A stretch of 64,000 nucleotides of DNA. Source: Lentisphaerales bacterium (lineage in GTDB: Bacteria > Verrucomicrobiota > Lentisphaeria > Lentisphaerales > Lentisphaeraceae). How positions within the stretch are numbered: position 1 is the stretch's first letter; each line of letters begins with the position of its first letter. The notes beneath the pieces were generated by a model. That model was not told the origin of the DNA, made no database searches, and was given only the letters and a program-made list of their open reading frames with translations. Of this stretch, positions 33,501 through 41,693 are shown piece by piece. The DNA is taken from assembly GCA_022446985.1 (NCBI GenBank), contig JAKVBD010000015.1, positions 17,909-81,908 of the forward strand. Reading direction: 5' to 3'. Made by a program: the position numbers and the translations under genes.

Positions 33501-34425
33501 TCCTTTGGAAAATCACACAGGAGAGTTGTGGAATATATTTGATATCTTAAATCCAGGTTTGTTAGGAACAAGAACGTCGTTCAATAAAAACTTTGCATTG
33601 CCTATTGAGCGTGGCGATAAACAGACTTTGAAAAAGTTAAGGTCGAGAGTAAAGCCATTTTTACTAAGAAGACTGAGGAAAGATGTTTTAGATGATCTTC
33701 CGGAAAGTCAGGAAAGTGTGATTCAAATTGATCTTACTGAAGATGAAAAAAATCTGTATGATGCTCATCGCTATAAAGCGATTAAGAGTTTGAAGAAGTT
33801 CCGCAAGCAAAATCAGAATAAGCCACAAAAACGCATTGATATACTGGCGGAAATTACCCGGTTAAGAGTAGCCGCGGCTAATCCACAGATAGTGGATCCT
33901 CATTTGGGTATTTCTTCTAAAAGTTCAGCCTTGATTAGCAAGCTCATTAATCTTTCTGAAAACAATCATAAAACGCTGATTTTTTCACAATTTGTCAACC
34001 ATCTGGATGTTATTCAAAATTTACTTGAAAAAGAAGGCCTGTCGTTTAGTAGGCTGGATGGTAGTATGAATCAAAAAAAACGGCAGGCATCTATAGATTC
34101 TTTTACGGAAGGCAGTGTCTCTTGTATGCTTATCAGTCTGAAAGCTGGAGGTGTTGGATTGAACTTGACCACTGCAGATCATGTTATTCATATGGATCCC
34201 TGGTGGAACCCGGCAGTTGAAGATCAAGCGATTGCCAGGGCGGTGCGTATGGGCCAGAAAAATAAAGTGAATGTTATTCGCTTTATAGCTAAAGGAACCA
34301 TTGAAGAAGATATCATTAAACTTCATGAGAGTAAGAGGGGGCTTGCAGATGAATTACTTAAAGGTACACATGCTGCCTCAAAATTGAGTATAGAAGATTT
34401 AGTGAACTTGATCGAAAAGCCATAG
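30520..34425 (+). CDS. SNF2-family DNA-dependent ATPase (helicase-like), long N-terminus
   Basis: A 1301-residue protein. The last 450 residues form the two RecA-like lobes of a SNF2 ATPase: LRPYQSVGFEWM, motif I ADDMGLGKT (near 868), motif II LDEAQM, SGTPLENHTGELW, and in lobe 2 LIFSQFVNHLDVI, SRLDGSM, LISLKAGGVGLNLT, HMDPWWNPAVEDQA and RAVRMGQ (usual form RAHRIGQ). SNF2 enzymes translocate on double-stranded DNA to move or strip proteins. The 850-residue N-terminus is helical and beta-rich with no SWIM zinc finger that I can see; it corresponds to the helicase-associated region of bacterial SNF2 proteins. Its start lies 11 bases inside the pseudokinase gene, so the two are translationally coupled. 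Confidence 0.9.
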   Translation: MSNKLVPVQFSLTHCINTLTSPLNPVILEQNEIEEKFSFLFRNICLFQGKDKPDFLKLISAFKEAEILVSLRECIHSIFSISKMSHYDQEVQEYDLLLAIFDSDSKYYKLRLAAICKRLRFTPEKLLMKLFFRYESEKLFPLLPVEIGRVLARPELQQKIFEVNFDPVKIRFLADHGASDDKSLAAFVLGDCQLVNREKGIVGSVVTSWLKQDYASVCTSLEGVEKLIDAGKIKKSRFNYLLVLFHILSLLKETDVAVARKYLLLYQNFLGINTLLRVLDICLDFQAGNLKRTKAKLKQLAFGLKGERSEIFFRNLAYFWVNDKFTDKEIFQLRQLREEAAESANKFIFSEIDALLKKSLKADALIKEDSTFANMKLCELFDSTESWDDLLNSLVKEKTHRLVWLVRLDSSSELQEAYCEIEPALAEEKAKGKLGTPKITAWKDLLSDQTGFELTDQDERLFSLVKETDDEDRLSYSFPEVRALPYLHKAENVYLLDDPLQKIKILKKSPEIEVSSYEKNFQVEWLFPKDNGALYIHERNDFEYEVCSLNENQFFLRDKVGSGLSLPKDFKKLSEFLESIKSNIIITGEEFLKKKVAGATEGSRTKIICRFNPSGVEYKLEIMARSDWGYETVPGYGKCYISEKLQGKFFEWHRDLKAEKAILDHVLERIDFESNSDCEFEIYDRLHLLEILEKLYGLQEVNIEWPKDLKVSAHKYSSGVLSVNATENKDWFQVEGKLKFGEVVVKIATLLEKLNKKSRFIEISDNQYVILTNEIRDQLADVSQLVDQRDECLLLHTALAEQFNSQLSGVPVDLEEDILFKDAITRALYSKNAEVYLPESFCAELRPYQSVGFEWMAKMSSQSIGVCLADDMGLGKTIQTLALLSSKALEGPSIVIAPTSLCINWCSEGKRFAPNLNLINYSGQDRQEYLQKAKAGDVFVISYHILIYDCDLFCETNWNTLVLDEAQMIKNSGTLRSKSIRLIPSKHRIALSGTPLENHTGELWNIFDILNPGLLGTRTSFNKNFALPIERGDKQTLKKLRSRVKPFLLRRLRKDVLDDLPESQESVIQIDLTEDEKNLYDAHRYKAIKSLKKFRKQNQNKPQKRIDILAEITRLRVAAANPQIVDPHLGISSKSSALISKLINLSENNHKTLIFSQFVNHLDVIQNLLEKEGLSFSRLDGSMNQKKRQASIDSFTEGSVSCMLISLKAGGVGLNLTTADHVIHMDPWWNPAVEDQAIARAVRMGQKNKVNVIRFIAKGTIEEDIIKLHESKRGLADELLKGTHAASKLSIEDLVNLIEKP

Positions 34426-34520
34426 CGAAGCAAATTCATAATTCTGTTTGGTTTGAACTGGAAAGTTTTTTATACTATTAAGTAATCGTTTTTTAAGGGC
34501 AATAATAAAAGGGTCGATTT

Positions 34521-36053
34521 ATGCTGACAAAGGTATGGAGCTCGGCATTGAATGGTATTTCACCGTTTACTGTTGAAGTTGAAGTGAGCAATAACGCACA
34601 AGGGAATGAAAACTATGTTAGCATCGGTGGTTTACCGGATGCATCTGTACGAGAGAGCAGGGAGCGAATTCGTTCGGCAGTTTATACATCTGGATTAAAG
34701 TTTCCTGAAGGAGCTTCGACTGTAGCACTTGCTCCAGCAGATATCAAAAAGTCCGGAGCAGCCTTAGACTTACCAATTGCTCTTGGCTTGGTAGGAATAA
34801 CGAATGGTATTCCCAAAAATATTTTTGATCATACAATCATTATTGGTGAACTTGCTCTTGATGGTCGAGTAAGGCCTGTCAAAGGTAGTTTGGCTATGGC
34901 CATATATGCCAGAGAGAAGGGTTTTAAACGCATGCTAGTTCCAGCAGAAAATGCATTTGAGGCATCTGTAGCAGAAGGAGTTGAAGTATATGCGATCGAG
35001 AACTTAAGGCAAGCGTTTGATTTCTTAATTGGAGAATTACCTTTGGGGGCGGTTAACTGTGATCTAACAGCTTTATTTAATAAAAGCCAAAGTTACGAAT
35101 ATGATTTCGCTCATGTTAAGGGGCAACATGCAGTTAAGCGAGGCTTGGAAATCGCCGCTGCTGGAGCACACAATATTCTCCTCATTGGCCCACCAGGCTG
35201 TGGTAAAAGCCTTTTAGCCAGAAGCTATGCTTCGATTTTGCCTGAATTAAATATCGATGAAGCTTTGAAGGTAACACAAATTCATAGTATCGCTGGAGAG
35301 CTTCCAAATGATGAACCATTGTTGACACGTCGCCCGTTTAGGTCCCCACACCATACAGTTTCGGATTCGGGCCTTTTGGGTGGAACATCGAATCCACGGC
35401 CAGGCGAAGTTAGTCTTGCTCATAAAGAAGTGCTGTTTCTCGATGAGTTGCCTGAGTATAAAAGGTCAACTTTGGAAGTCATGCGGCAACCCATGGAGGC
35501 TGGAGAAGTGACCATTTCACGTGCTGCGGGTACAGCGACATTCCCAGCAGACTTCATGTTGCTGGCAGCGATGAATCCATGTCCATGCGGGCACTATGGT
35601 TCAATACAACGCCAATGTCGTTGCAGTTCAGCGCAGATAACTCGTTATCGATCGAAAATAAGCGGGCCTTTGTTGGATAGAATAGATATTCATCTTGAGG
35701 TAACTCCTGTTACCGAAGAAGAGTTATTGAATAAAGCAGTAGGGGAACCTTCGGAGGAAATTCGGGAGAGGGTTAACAGTGCAAGAGAAAAACAGCGTCT
35801 GAGATTTGGCAATGGCATAACCACTAACTCAAGTATGAAGCCAAATGATGTACAAGACCATTGTACAACAGATGCTTCTGGACGAGCATTGTTGAAGACT
35901 GCAATCAATGATTTAAATTTATCAGCCAGAACTTACGATAGAATTTTACGACTAGCGAGAACTATCGCAGATCTGGAAGGTTTTGAACAAATACAGGCTC
36001 AACATATCGCAGAGGCCGTTCAATATAGAACTTTGGATCGCAAACTCTGGTAA
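34521..36053 (+). CDS. comM: YifB/ComM family AAA+ ATPase (Mg-chelatase-like)
   Basis: A 510-residue protein of normal family length. The N-terminal LonB/ChlI-like domain is typical (VSIGGLPDASVRESRERIRS, VALAPADIKKSGAALDLPIA). The AAA+ core follows: Walker A GPPGCGKSLLARS, Walker B LFLDELPEY, sensor MLLAAMNPCPCGHYG and an arginine-finger region LLDRIDIHLEV. ComM is a hexameric helicase promoting branch migration during integration of transformed DNA. Cysteines in PCPCGHYG...RQCRC fit the family's metal-binding insert. It is a single gene, convergent with a broken pseudopilin two bases away. Confidence 0.92.
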   Translation: MLTKVWSSALNGISPFTVEVEVSNNAQGNENYVSIGGLPDASVRESRERIRSAVYTSGLKFPEGASTVALAPADIKKSGAALDLPIALGLVGITNGIPKNIFDHTIIIGELALDGRVRPVKGSLAMAIYAREKGFKRMLVPAENAFEASVAEGVEVYAIENLRQAFDFLIGELPLGAVNCDLTALFNKSQSYEYDFAHVKGQHAVKRGLEIAAAGAHNILLIGPPGCGKSLLARSYASILPELNIDEALKVTQIHSIAGELPNDEPLLTRRPFRSPHHTVSDSGLLGGTSNPRPGEVSLAHKEVLFLDELPEYKRSTLEVMRQPMEAGEVTISRAAGTATFPADFMLLAAMNPCPCGHYGSIQRQCRCSSAQITRYRSKISGPLLDRIDIHLEVTPVTEEELLNKAVGEPSEEIRERVNSAREKQRLRFGNGITTNSSMKPNDVQDHCTTDASGRALLKTAINDLNLSARTYDRILRLARTIADLEGFEQIQAQHIAEAVQYRTLDRKLW

Positions 36054-36055
36054 TT

Positions 36056-36695
36056 TTACTTCACTTCAAAGTGGTAGTTGAAAGCCGTTAAGTCATTCAT
36101 GTATTTAACATGATCATCAACGAAAAGGAAGTTCCTGTAGTTTGCTTTGTCATGGACGGCATTTCCCCAAACACCTGGATCATTCCATAAATCCGTGCAG
36201 TTACCACTACCTAATTTATTACCATTTGAGTATCGTTCACTGATTGTTACGGTTTCTGAGGGATGAGGGACTTGAGCATAAGTTATTGAACTACCGTTAT
36301 TAGGACTGGATATACCATTATTATGGTTAGTTCCTATGTTCATTGAGTAACTTCTACCGGCTTTATTGCCATTATCAGTTTCGTCATCGGGCATTCAAAG
36401 ATAGGTGAACGTAAAGTGGATTTATCGATGTCGTTAGCAATAGAGGGTCTATCATAGATATTAATTAAATCATCATAGCTGACATTTTCTCCCCAGCCAT
36501 TTTTGACAACTGGAAAGTTTTCGTAGTCAGTTGAATAGTTAGCGAAGCCCAGGCCAATTTGTTTTTGGTTTGCAATGCATACTGCTTGCCTGGCTTTTTT
36601 CTAGCTTTGCTTAATTCTGGCATGAGCAAGGTCATTAAAATGCCAAGGATGGCAATAACAACCATAAGTTCAATAAGTGTGAATTTTCTATTCAT
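36056..36695 (-). pseudogene. Pseudopilin-type secretion protein broken by two single-base frameshifts
   Basis: Starts at ATG 36695 after a good AGGAAGAGAG: MNRKFTLIELMVVIAILGIL, then ELSKARKK. After a run of six T (36595-36600, A on the gene strand) the frame is wrong; adding one base gives ARQAVCIANQKQIGLGFANY, then NFPVVKNGWGENVSYDDL, open to 36392. At the GGG of 36389-36391 one more added base gives CPDDETDNGNKAGRSYSMN through to the stop at 36056. So one gene is split by two one-base losses in homopolymers. The repaired product resembles the type II secretion pseudopilins with an H-X9-DG end (here FLFVDDHVKYM) that are abundant in Lentisphaerae. It lies directly downstream of an intact paralogue. 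Confidence 0.85.
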
Positions 36696-36782
36696 CTCTC
36701 TTCCTCTTAAGAGTTCCTCCATAAGAGAGAATAGCAATGAGCCTTGAACAGTTGACTGTATTATTAAAAAAACAGTAAAGAA

Positions 36783-37487
36783 CTACCTCCAGTTAATTTT
36801 ATCCCCGTACCAATAGTAATTGACTTGAGCTTGTGAGCCTGCTTCTAAAAAAGTTGCTTTCTTTTTAGAGGCATGGCCATCTGCCCATGAGATAGCTAAT
36901 CCATTTGAGTGTCTTCTTGAGAGACCAAAGTTCCAGCTTGGTGGTAATATCCTGCAATGTATTTGGTCATCGGGATAGTCTCCTGTAACTACGGTTTCAG
37001 TAGGGTGAGTCAATTGATCTAACTTTCTTGGCTTCCAGTTAGCATAACCACCTCTTCTATCTCTATTGAACCAGTCAGTCATCAAGCCCCGGTCATTGTA
37101 GCCGTATCCACCACTTCGGTAATCATCTCCATTTATACTGTTTGAGGTCGGGCATTTGAAGGCTCCTTGGCTCATAGCCTCTACGCCGTCGGGGTCATTA
37201 TTTTTATTATAGTTACCTGGAGGCATAGGGTAATCCATATAAGCAATTATTTCCCGTTTCCAGCCAGAGACATGTCTAAGAGAGTTAAGGCTTCCAGATG
37301 GGTAATTGTAATTATTTGAATTGAGCAGTAATTGAAAGCCGATGCCTTGTTGCTTTAAGTTATTTAAACAGACGGTTTCTTCTGCTTTTTTTCTGGCCTT
37401 GCTTAATGCTGGCATGAGTAAAGTCATTAAAATGCCAATGATAGCGATCACAACTAATAATTCAATTAATGTAAATTTTTTGTTCAT
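36783..37487 (-). CDS. Pseudopilin with H-X9-DG motif (type II secretion/DUF1559-like)
   Basis: A 234-residue protein with the class signature [20 protein letters not shown], then [25 protein letters not shown]. The prepilin peptidase site precedes the F/T-L-I-E segment, with Glu in the fifth position. The extracytoplasmic part has the pattern of these secretion-associated proteins: a Cys in [18 protein letters not shown], and [17 protein letters not shown], in which the H-X9-DG spacing is exact. These proteins are greatly expanded in Planctomycetes and Lentisphaerae; individual roles are unknown. The second, broken copy follows 88 bases downstream. The region upstream is divergent from yaiI. 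Confidence 0.85.
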   Translation of the reverse strand: MNKKFTLIELLVVIAIIGILMTLLMPALSKARKKAEETVCLNNLKQQGIGFQLLLNSNNYNYPSGSLNSLRHVSGWKREIIAYMDYPMPPGNYNKNNDPDGVEAMSQGAFKCPTSNSINGDDYRSGGYGYNDRGLMTDWFNRDRRGGYANWKPRKLDQLTHPTETVVTGDYPDDQIHCRILPPSWNFGLSRRHSNGLAISWADGHASKKKATFLEAGSQAQVNYYWYGDKINWR

Positions 37488-37671
37488 TTTTCATTTCTTA
37501 AGTGTTCTTATATTTGATGTAAATAGCAATGAGAATATGAAGGTTGACACGGCTTATCATAATTTTTGAACCTTTGGAGGTACTTGGTTGAGTCATTTAT
37601 TTCAAGCCTATATCGAATAGACTTCTTCTTTGACAGAGTTAGATTCAAAAAAGAAATTCTTTTGGATGTTT

Positions 37672-38127
37672 ATGCATATATATATAGATGCGGATGCCTG
37701 CCCGCAGGTGATAAAAGACATAGTGTTTAAGACTGCTCGTCGTTTAAATTTAAAAGTGACATTGGTGGCCAACCAGTATATGAAGGTTCCCAACTGTGAA
37801 CTGTTTCATTTTATTCAGGTTGCAGATGGACCTGATGTTGCAGATATGAAGATAGCTGAGCTCTCTGTTGAGGGGGACCTTGTAGTAACTCAGGATATTC
37901 CTTTAGCCGATCAAATTGTCACTAAAAAAGCTTTTGCGATAAGTCCCAGAGGCAAGTTGTTTACGGAGTCAAACGTAAAAGAACGTTTATCGGTAAGGGA
38001 CTTTATGACGGAGTTAAGAAGTTATGGAGTCGAGACTGGTGGCCCACCGCCATTTTCAGATAAAGATCGGCAGAATTTTAACAATCAATTAGATCGCTTT
38101 CTTACCAGGCAGTTAAAGAAAAAATGA
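37672..38127 (+). CDS. yaiI: YaiI/YqxD family protein (UPF0178, PIN-like)
   Basis: About 151 residues: MHIYIDADACPQVIKDIVFK at the start matches the family signature xIxVDADACPV. It is followed by TLVANQ, VADGPDVADMKIAE, LVVTQDIPLADQIV and SPRGKLFTESNV, all typical. The acidic residues (D6, D8 and the D of TQDIPLA) lie as in PIN-domain nucleases, but activity has not been established for the family, as far as I know. I chose ATG 37672, matching the family start; ATG 37666 is two codons upstream, and an extended TTG start at 37630 would add a tail not usual for the family. It overlaps the next gene by four bases. Confidence 0.9.
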   Translation: MHIYIDADACPQVIKDIVFKTARRLNLKVTLVANQYMKVPNCELFHFIQVADGPDVADMKIAELSVEGDLVVTQDIPLADQIVTKKAFAISPRGKLFTESNVKERLSVRDFMTELRSYGVETGGPPPFSDKDRQNFNNQLDRFLTRQLKKK

Positions 38128-39023
38128 AAGTTTTAGTAGATCTCAATAGTAAAGTTAATAGTTTCCAGATCACCGAAACTCATAAGAAAAGATTAGTGGA
38201 TGAGTTTCCCGAACACGAGTTCATTTTCACGAGTTCTTATAAAGAGTTTAAGGAGCGCCTTGTAGAGGCTGAAGCCGCTTTGGTTTGGCTTTTCCCAGAG
38301 CGTTTGTTTGAAAATGCCGAGAATTTAACTGCACTTTATACTCCAGCTGCTGGAAAGGACTGGGTGGCAGAAGATCCTACTGGAAAAGTTAAGACGTACT
38401 TCTCCAGTTTTCATGGAGATATTATCGTAGAGTCGTTTTTGAGTATGCTGCTTTATTTTAATAATCAGTTGGGGACGGCAGTAAAGAATCAAAGCTCTAA
38501 AACATGGAACCGCAATGCTTTCTCTGGAAGAAGGCTGTTAAAGAGCCAAAACTTATTGATTTTAGGTTATGGAAGTATTGGAGAGAAATGTGCCTCTTTA
38601 GCAAGGGCTTACGGGATGGCCCTTGCCGGAGTTTCGAGAAGCAAAGAATCTACTACTGAGGTGTCTATTGTCCGTCCAGAGGAGTTATATGGTGTAATTG
38701 GTACATATGATCATGTGTTAAATTTACTTCCTGGAAATGAGTCTACTTTGAAGTGGGTAGGTAAAAAATTGATTTCTTCTATGAAAGAAGGAGTTTGTTT
38801 TTATAATTTTGGCAGAGGGGCAACAGTGGATGAAGATTCGTTGATTGTAGCTTTGAAAAGTGGACGTATAGCTTTTGCCGGCTTGGATGTTACAGATGTT
38901 GAGCCCTTAGATGAAAGTTCACCTTTGTGGAACTTACCAAATGTATTGTTGACTCCTCATTCTTCCTGCTGCTATGAAGATTATCTTCATTTGTTTATAG
39001 ATGAACTTCATAGAAAGCTTTAA
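38124..39023 (+). CDS. D-isomer specific 2-hydroxyacid dehydrogenase
   Basis: A 299-residue NAD(P)-dependent oxidoreductase. The Rossmann loop reads LLILGYGSIGEKCASLARAYG. Downstream come LNLLPG, NFGRGATVDEDSLIVALKSGRIAFAG (split by the catalytic Arg region), LDVTDVEPLDESSPLW with the catalytic Glu, and LLTPHSSC with the catalytic His. The family reduces 2-keto acids to D-2-hydroxy acids or the reverse; the substrate (for example glyoxylate, hydroxypyruvate or phosphonates) is not evident. The N-terminal half is divergent. It is coupled by overlap to yaiI and to the following Nudix gene. Confidence 0.85.
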   Translation: MKVLVDLNSKVNSFQITETHKKRLVDEFPEHEFIFTSSYKEFKERLVEAEAALVWLFPERLFENAENLTALYTPAAGKDWVAEDPTGKVKTYFSSFHGDIIVESFLSMLLYFNNQLGTAVKNQSSKTWNRNAFSGRRLLKSQNLLILGYGSIGEKCASLARAYGMALAGVSRSKESTTEVSIVRPEELYGVIGTYDHVLNLLPGNESTLKWVGKKLISSMKEGVCFYNFGRGATVDEDSLIVALKSGRIAFAGLDVTDVEPLDESSPLWNLPNVLLTPHSSCCYEDYLHLFIDELHRKL

Positions 39024-39532
39024 TGACACTCGTTAAAACAGTCTTCAATAAATCATGGATTCCTTATGAAAACAGGGTTGATTTTTACTTGGGATCTAAA
39101 GTCGAATTTGATGCACCTGTAACTACGGTGCATGGATTTTTTTTCAATGAAAAGAATAAGTTGCTACTCGTAGAACATTGTCGTCGTGGCTGGGAAATTC
39201 CTGGAGGACATATTGATACCGGAGAAGGTTATGAAGCCGCGATGAGAAGAGAGTTGTTTGAAGAAGCTCAGATGGAAGCAGGGGAGCTTATTTTATTAGG
39301 TCATTTAGAGAAAAGTGCTTTAGAAGCTAAGCCACATGACTGTAAGTACCCTTACCCATTAAGTTATTGTCTTTTTTACAGTGGTAGAATTGCTTCTCGA
39401 GAAGAGTTTTGCGGAGATGAAAGTATCGTTAATTTCAAATTTATAGACATCAAGGAATCCAGGGAGAATGCCTGGATACAATCCTATGAGGTCTATCTAG
39501 ATGAAGCGTTAAAGCTTCTTATTGATCTTTAG
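39023..39532 (+). CDS. Nudix hydrolase
   Basis: A 169-residue Nudix protein. The Nudix box is GGHIDTGEGYEAAMRRELFE then EAQMEAG, with REL and EE in place; the following position is Ala. The stretch NKLLLVEHCRRGWEIPGG gives the substrate-side strand. The substrate cannot be inferred from sequence. Its start overlaps the dehydrogenase stop by one base. Its 3' end overlaps the end of csrA (opposite strand) by 14 bases, so the flagellar operon's last gene and this operon share terminal sequence. Confidence 0.85.
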   Translation: MTLVKTVFNKSWIPYENRVDFYLGSKVEFDAPVTTVHGFFFNEKNKLLLVEHCRRGWEIPGGHIDTGEGYEAAMRRELFEEAQMEAGELILLGHLEKSALEAKPHDCKYPYPLSYCLFYSGRIASREEFCGDESIVNFKFIDIKESRENAWIQSYEVYLDEALKLLIDL

Positions 39533-39785
39533 ACTTTTTCTTATCGAGAATATTTTTGAATTTAGCCAGGCTATTGCCAAGGGATTCTATGTTTGTTGCG
39601 GTGTTTTGAACAGCATTTTTATTTTCATTCATGACTTGTTCAAAAAGCTCATGACGGTAGACTGCAACATTTTTAGGAGCGACTATTCCAAGGTGCACTT
39701 GAGACCCTGAGACTTTGACAACTTTGACTTCTATGTCGTTGCCAATCATTATACTTTCGTCAAGTTTTCTAGTTAGTATAAGCAT
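39519..39785 (-). CDS. csrA: Carbon storage regulator CsrA
   Basis: An 88-residue RNA-binding regulator. MLILTRKLDESIMIGNDIEV, then VHLGIVAPKNVAVYRHELFE, follow the CsrA pattern; R44 of the RNA-binding motif is present in YRHE, and the usual VRLGI reads VHLGI. CsrA binds GGA sites in leaders and represses translation, flagellin being a classic target in bacteria that carry FliW. It is longer than usual (about 61-75 aa), with a C-terminal tail of about 25 residues. It is the last gene of the flagellar operon, nine bases after fliW, its protein antagonist. Confidence 0.93.
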   Translation of the reverse strand: MLILTRKLDESIMIGNDIEVKVVKVSGSQVHLGIVAPKNVAVYRHELFEQVMNENKNAVQNTATNIESLGNSLAKFKNILDKKKSKDQ

Positions 39786-39793
39786 AATTTACC

Positions 39794-40264
39794 TCACTCA
39801 TCCCCCATTGCATCCAGGCTTTCCCAGATATTCAGTCGCACTGGGTAATTATCCAGTATAATTTGTCGGCCAGTTCTGTTTTGCAGGTTTACTACTATTG
39901 GTGCCAGTAGATTAGCGGTGTTATCTTTTGGGTCTTCTTTGACGGTTACAAAGCAGAAGACTAAAGCATCTTTTGGATCTTTGAGCCCAAGATGTGCTAG
40001 ATCCGCTGCGGTGATTTTTACCAAATAGTCTTTTTGTATGAGAAAAGGATCAATACAGACAAAACCGAGCTCGTCTATTTCTAAAGATTTTAAATAGAGA
40101 AATGGCTTTATCTCGTCTGTTGTTACTAGTGTGAAGCTTTTAGCATCTTCAAAAGCAGGTACACCCTCAGGGAAACTAATGACGGCTTCTTTTTCGAGTG
40201 ATTGAAGCATTTCACCCTGATATGGAGTTAGCCCCAGAATAACATTATTTTTCTTTTTACTCAC
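39794..40264 (-). CDS. fliW: Flagellar assembly factor FliW
   Basis: A 156-residue protein with the FliW pattern VISFPEGVPAFEDAKSFTLV, KPFLYLKSLEIDELGFVCID, FVTVKEDPKDNTANLLAPIV and NLQNRTGRQIILDN. FliW binds CsrA allosterically and flagellin competitively, coupling flagellin translation to its secretion. The gene sits next to csrA as in Bacillus and Campylobacter-type systems. ATG at 40264; rpoN ends nine bases before. Confidence 0.95.
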   Translation of the reverse strand: MSKKKNNVILGLTPYQGEMLQSLEKEAVISFPEGVPAFEDAKSFTLVTTDEIKPFLYLKSLEIDELGFVCIDPFLIQKDYLVKITAADLAHLGLKDPKDALVFCFVTVKEDPKDNTANLLAPIVVNLQNRTGRQIILDNYPVRLNIWESLDAMGDE

Positions 40265-40273
40265 TTTAGGCCC

Positions 40274-41683
40274 TTAGTATTGGCGTCTTAAATTACTTGG
40301 CAGTATAGAAAGGCTTTCGCGATATTTGGCCACTGTTCTTCTAGCAACTTTAAGACCCTGGTCTTTTAAGAGGTTGGCCAATTGAGAGTCAGAAAGTGGT
40401 TTACGTGGATCTTCTTTTGAAATAAGTTCTTTGATGGCTGTTTTAACAGTAGCATTTGAAATTTCTTCGCCGCTGGAAGAGGTGTATCCAGGGGTAAAAA
40501 AGTATCTTAGTGGGAAAAGTCCATATTTGCATTTGAGGTATTTGCCGGCTACAGCACGACTGACTGTTGTTTCATGAACTTCAGAGAGTTCTGCGACTTG
40601 TGACATGGTCAAAGGTCTGAGGTGATTGAGTCCCTCTCTAAAAAAGGATTCTTGTTGACTTAGTATAGCGTTTGTTATCTTGTGAATCGTAGATTGTCTT
40701 TGCATTAAGCTATTTATGAGGAAAACGCCACCATTAATTTTACTTTTAATATAGTCTTTAGCATCTTTTGCTAATTCAGGATTCTTTAACATTTTCTTGT
40801 AATAAGGGCTGATTTTCAGAGATGGGACTCTGCCATCATTTATTTTGACTTTCAGCTCGCCATGTTCTTCGATAATTTCGACTTCTTCTTCAACGTAGTT
40901 TTGCGGAAGTATTGGAAGTGTGTCTTTAAGGTGTGGAGTTAAGGCTTGAATCTCACTGATGATTTGCTGTAGTTCAGTCATGGTGATCTGCATAGTCTTG
41001 GCTACTTTAGGTAGTCGATTGGCAGCGATGTCGTCGAGATAGAGGTCAATTGCTGAAAATGTCAGAGTCTCTTCTTTTCCTTCGCTTTTGAGCTGGAGCA
41101 GTAATCTTTCTCGTAAATTTCTGGCACCGACACCAGCAGGCTCTAAAGTTTGAATAATTTCTATGGCTTCATTTAGGTCTTCTACTTTTTCACCGGTGAC
41201 CATAGATAAGTCCGCTGGATGACTTGTAAGGTAACCGTCATCATCTAAGCCAGAAATGACTGTTTCACAGCATGAGCGAATTTGTTCTTCAAGGCCCATG
41301 AACATAAGTTGTTCTATAAGGTGGTCATGGAGAGTCTTAGTTGTTGTTAAGGAGTCTAAAAAGTGACGTCTTTCTTCGCTCTCTGTTTTAATAGGAGAGC
41401 TAACGCGATTGAAGGCTGTCTTATTTTCCAACTGAAGAATTTTTTCGACCCATTCATCGCTGTCGATTTTATTGTTGACTTCTTCATTATTGACGTCTTC
41501 TATTTCTAGCTTTTCGTAGGACTCGGCCTCAACTTCCAAAACAGGATTCTTTTCAACTTCTCCGGATATGATACTCGAAAGTTCCATCACAGGTGCGAAT
41601 AACATTTCCAGAGCTTGAATCTGGTGATGCGTCATCGTCTGTTCTTGACGCATACTCTGTTGTTGGACTAACTCCGTGGCCAT
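40274..41683 (-). CDS. rpoN: RNA polymerase sigma-54 factor
   Basis: A 469-residue sigma-54. Region I is Gln/Leu-rich (QQQSMRQEQTMTHHQIQALE), a central acidic region follows, and then the core-binding and DNA-binding parts (RESFFREGLNHLRPLTMSQV, AELSEVHETTVSRAVAGKYL). The RpoN box reads ARRTVAKYRE. Sigma-54 needs an AAA+ activator and recognises GG(-24)/GC(-12) promoters. Its place inside the flagellar operon suggests that flagellar class genes use it; no bacterial enhancer-binding activator is found in the window. It is preceded by the FHA gene with 10 bases between. Confidence 0.97.
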   Translation of the reverse strand: MATELVQQQSMRQEQTMTHHQIQALEMLFAPVMELSSIISGEVEKNPVLEVEAESYEKLEIEDVNNEEVNNKIDSDEWVEKILQLENKTAFNRVSSPIKTESEERRHFLDSLTTTKTLHDHLIEQLMFMGLEEQIRSCCETVISGLDDDGYLTSHPADLSMVTGEKVEDLNEAIEIIQTLEPAGVGARNLRERLLLQLKSEGKEETLTFSAIDLYLDDIAANRLPKVAKTMQITMTELQQIISEIQALTPHLKDTLPILPQNYVEEEVEIIEEHGELKVKINDGRVPSLKISPYYKKMLKNPELAKDAKDYIKSKINGGVFLINSLMQRQSTIHKITNAILSQQESFFREGLNHLRPLTMSQVAELSEVHETTVSRAVAGKYLKCKYGLFPLRYFFTPGYTSSSGEEISNATVKTAIKELISKEDPRKPLSDSQLANLLKDQGLKVARRTVAKYRESLSILPSNLRRQY

Positions 41684-41693
41684 TGTAAACTCC

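Noticed and set aside
30520..34425. A phage-defence island built around the SNF2 gene
   Set aside because: No methyltransferase, nuclease, PglX, DrmB-like or other defence gene lies nearby; neighbours are a pseudokinase and comM.
36056..37487. A mobile element causing the two adjacent pseudopilin genes
   Set aside because: No transposase, terminal inverted repeat or target-site duplication; tandem duplication explains the pair.
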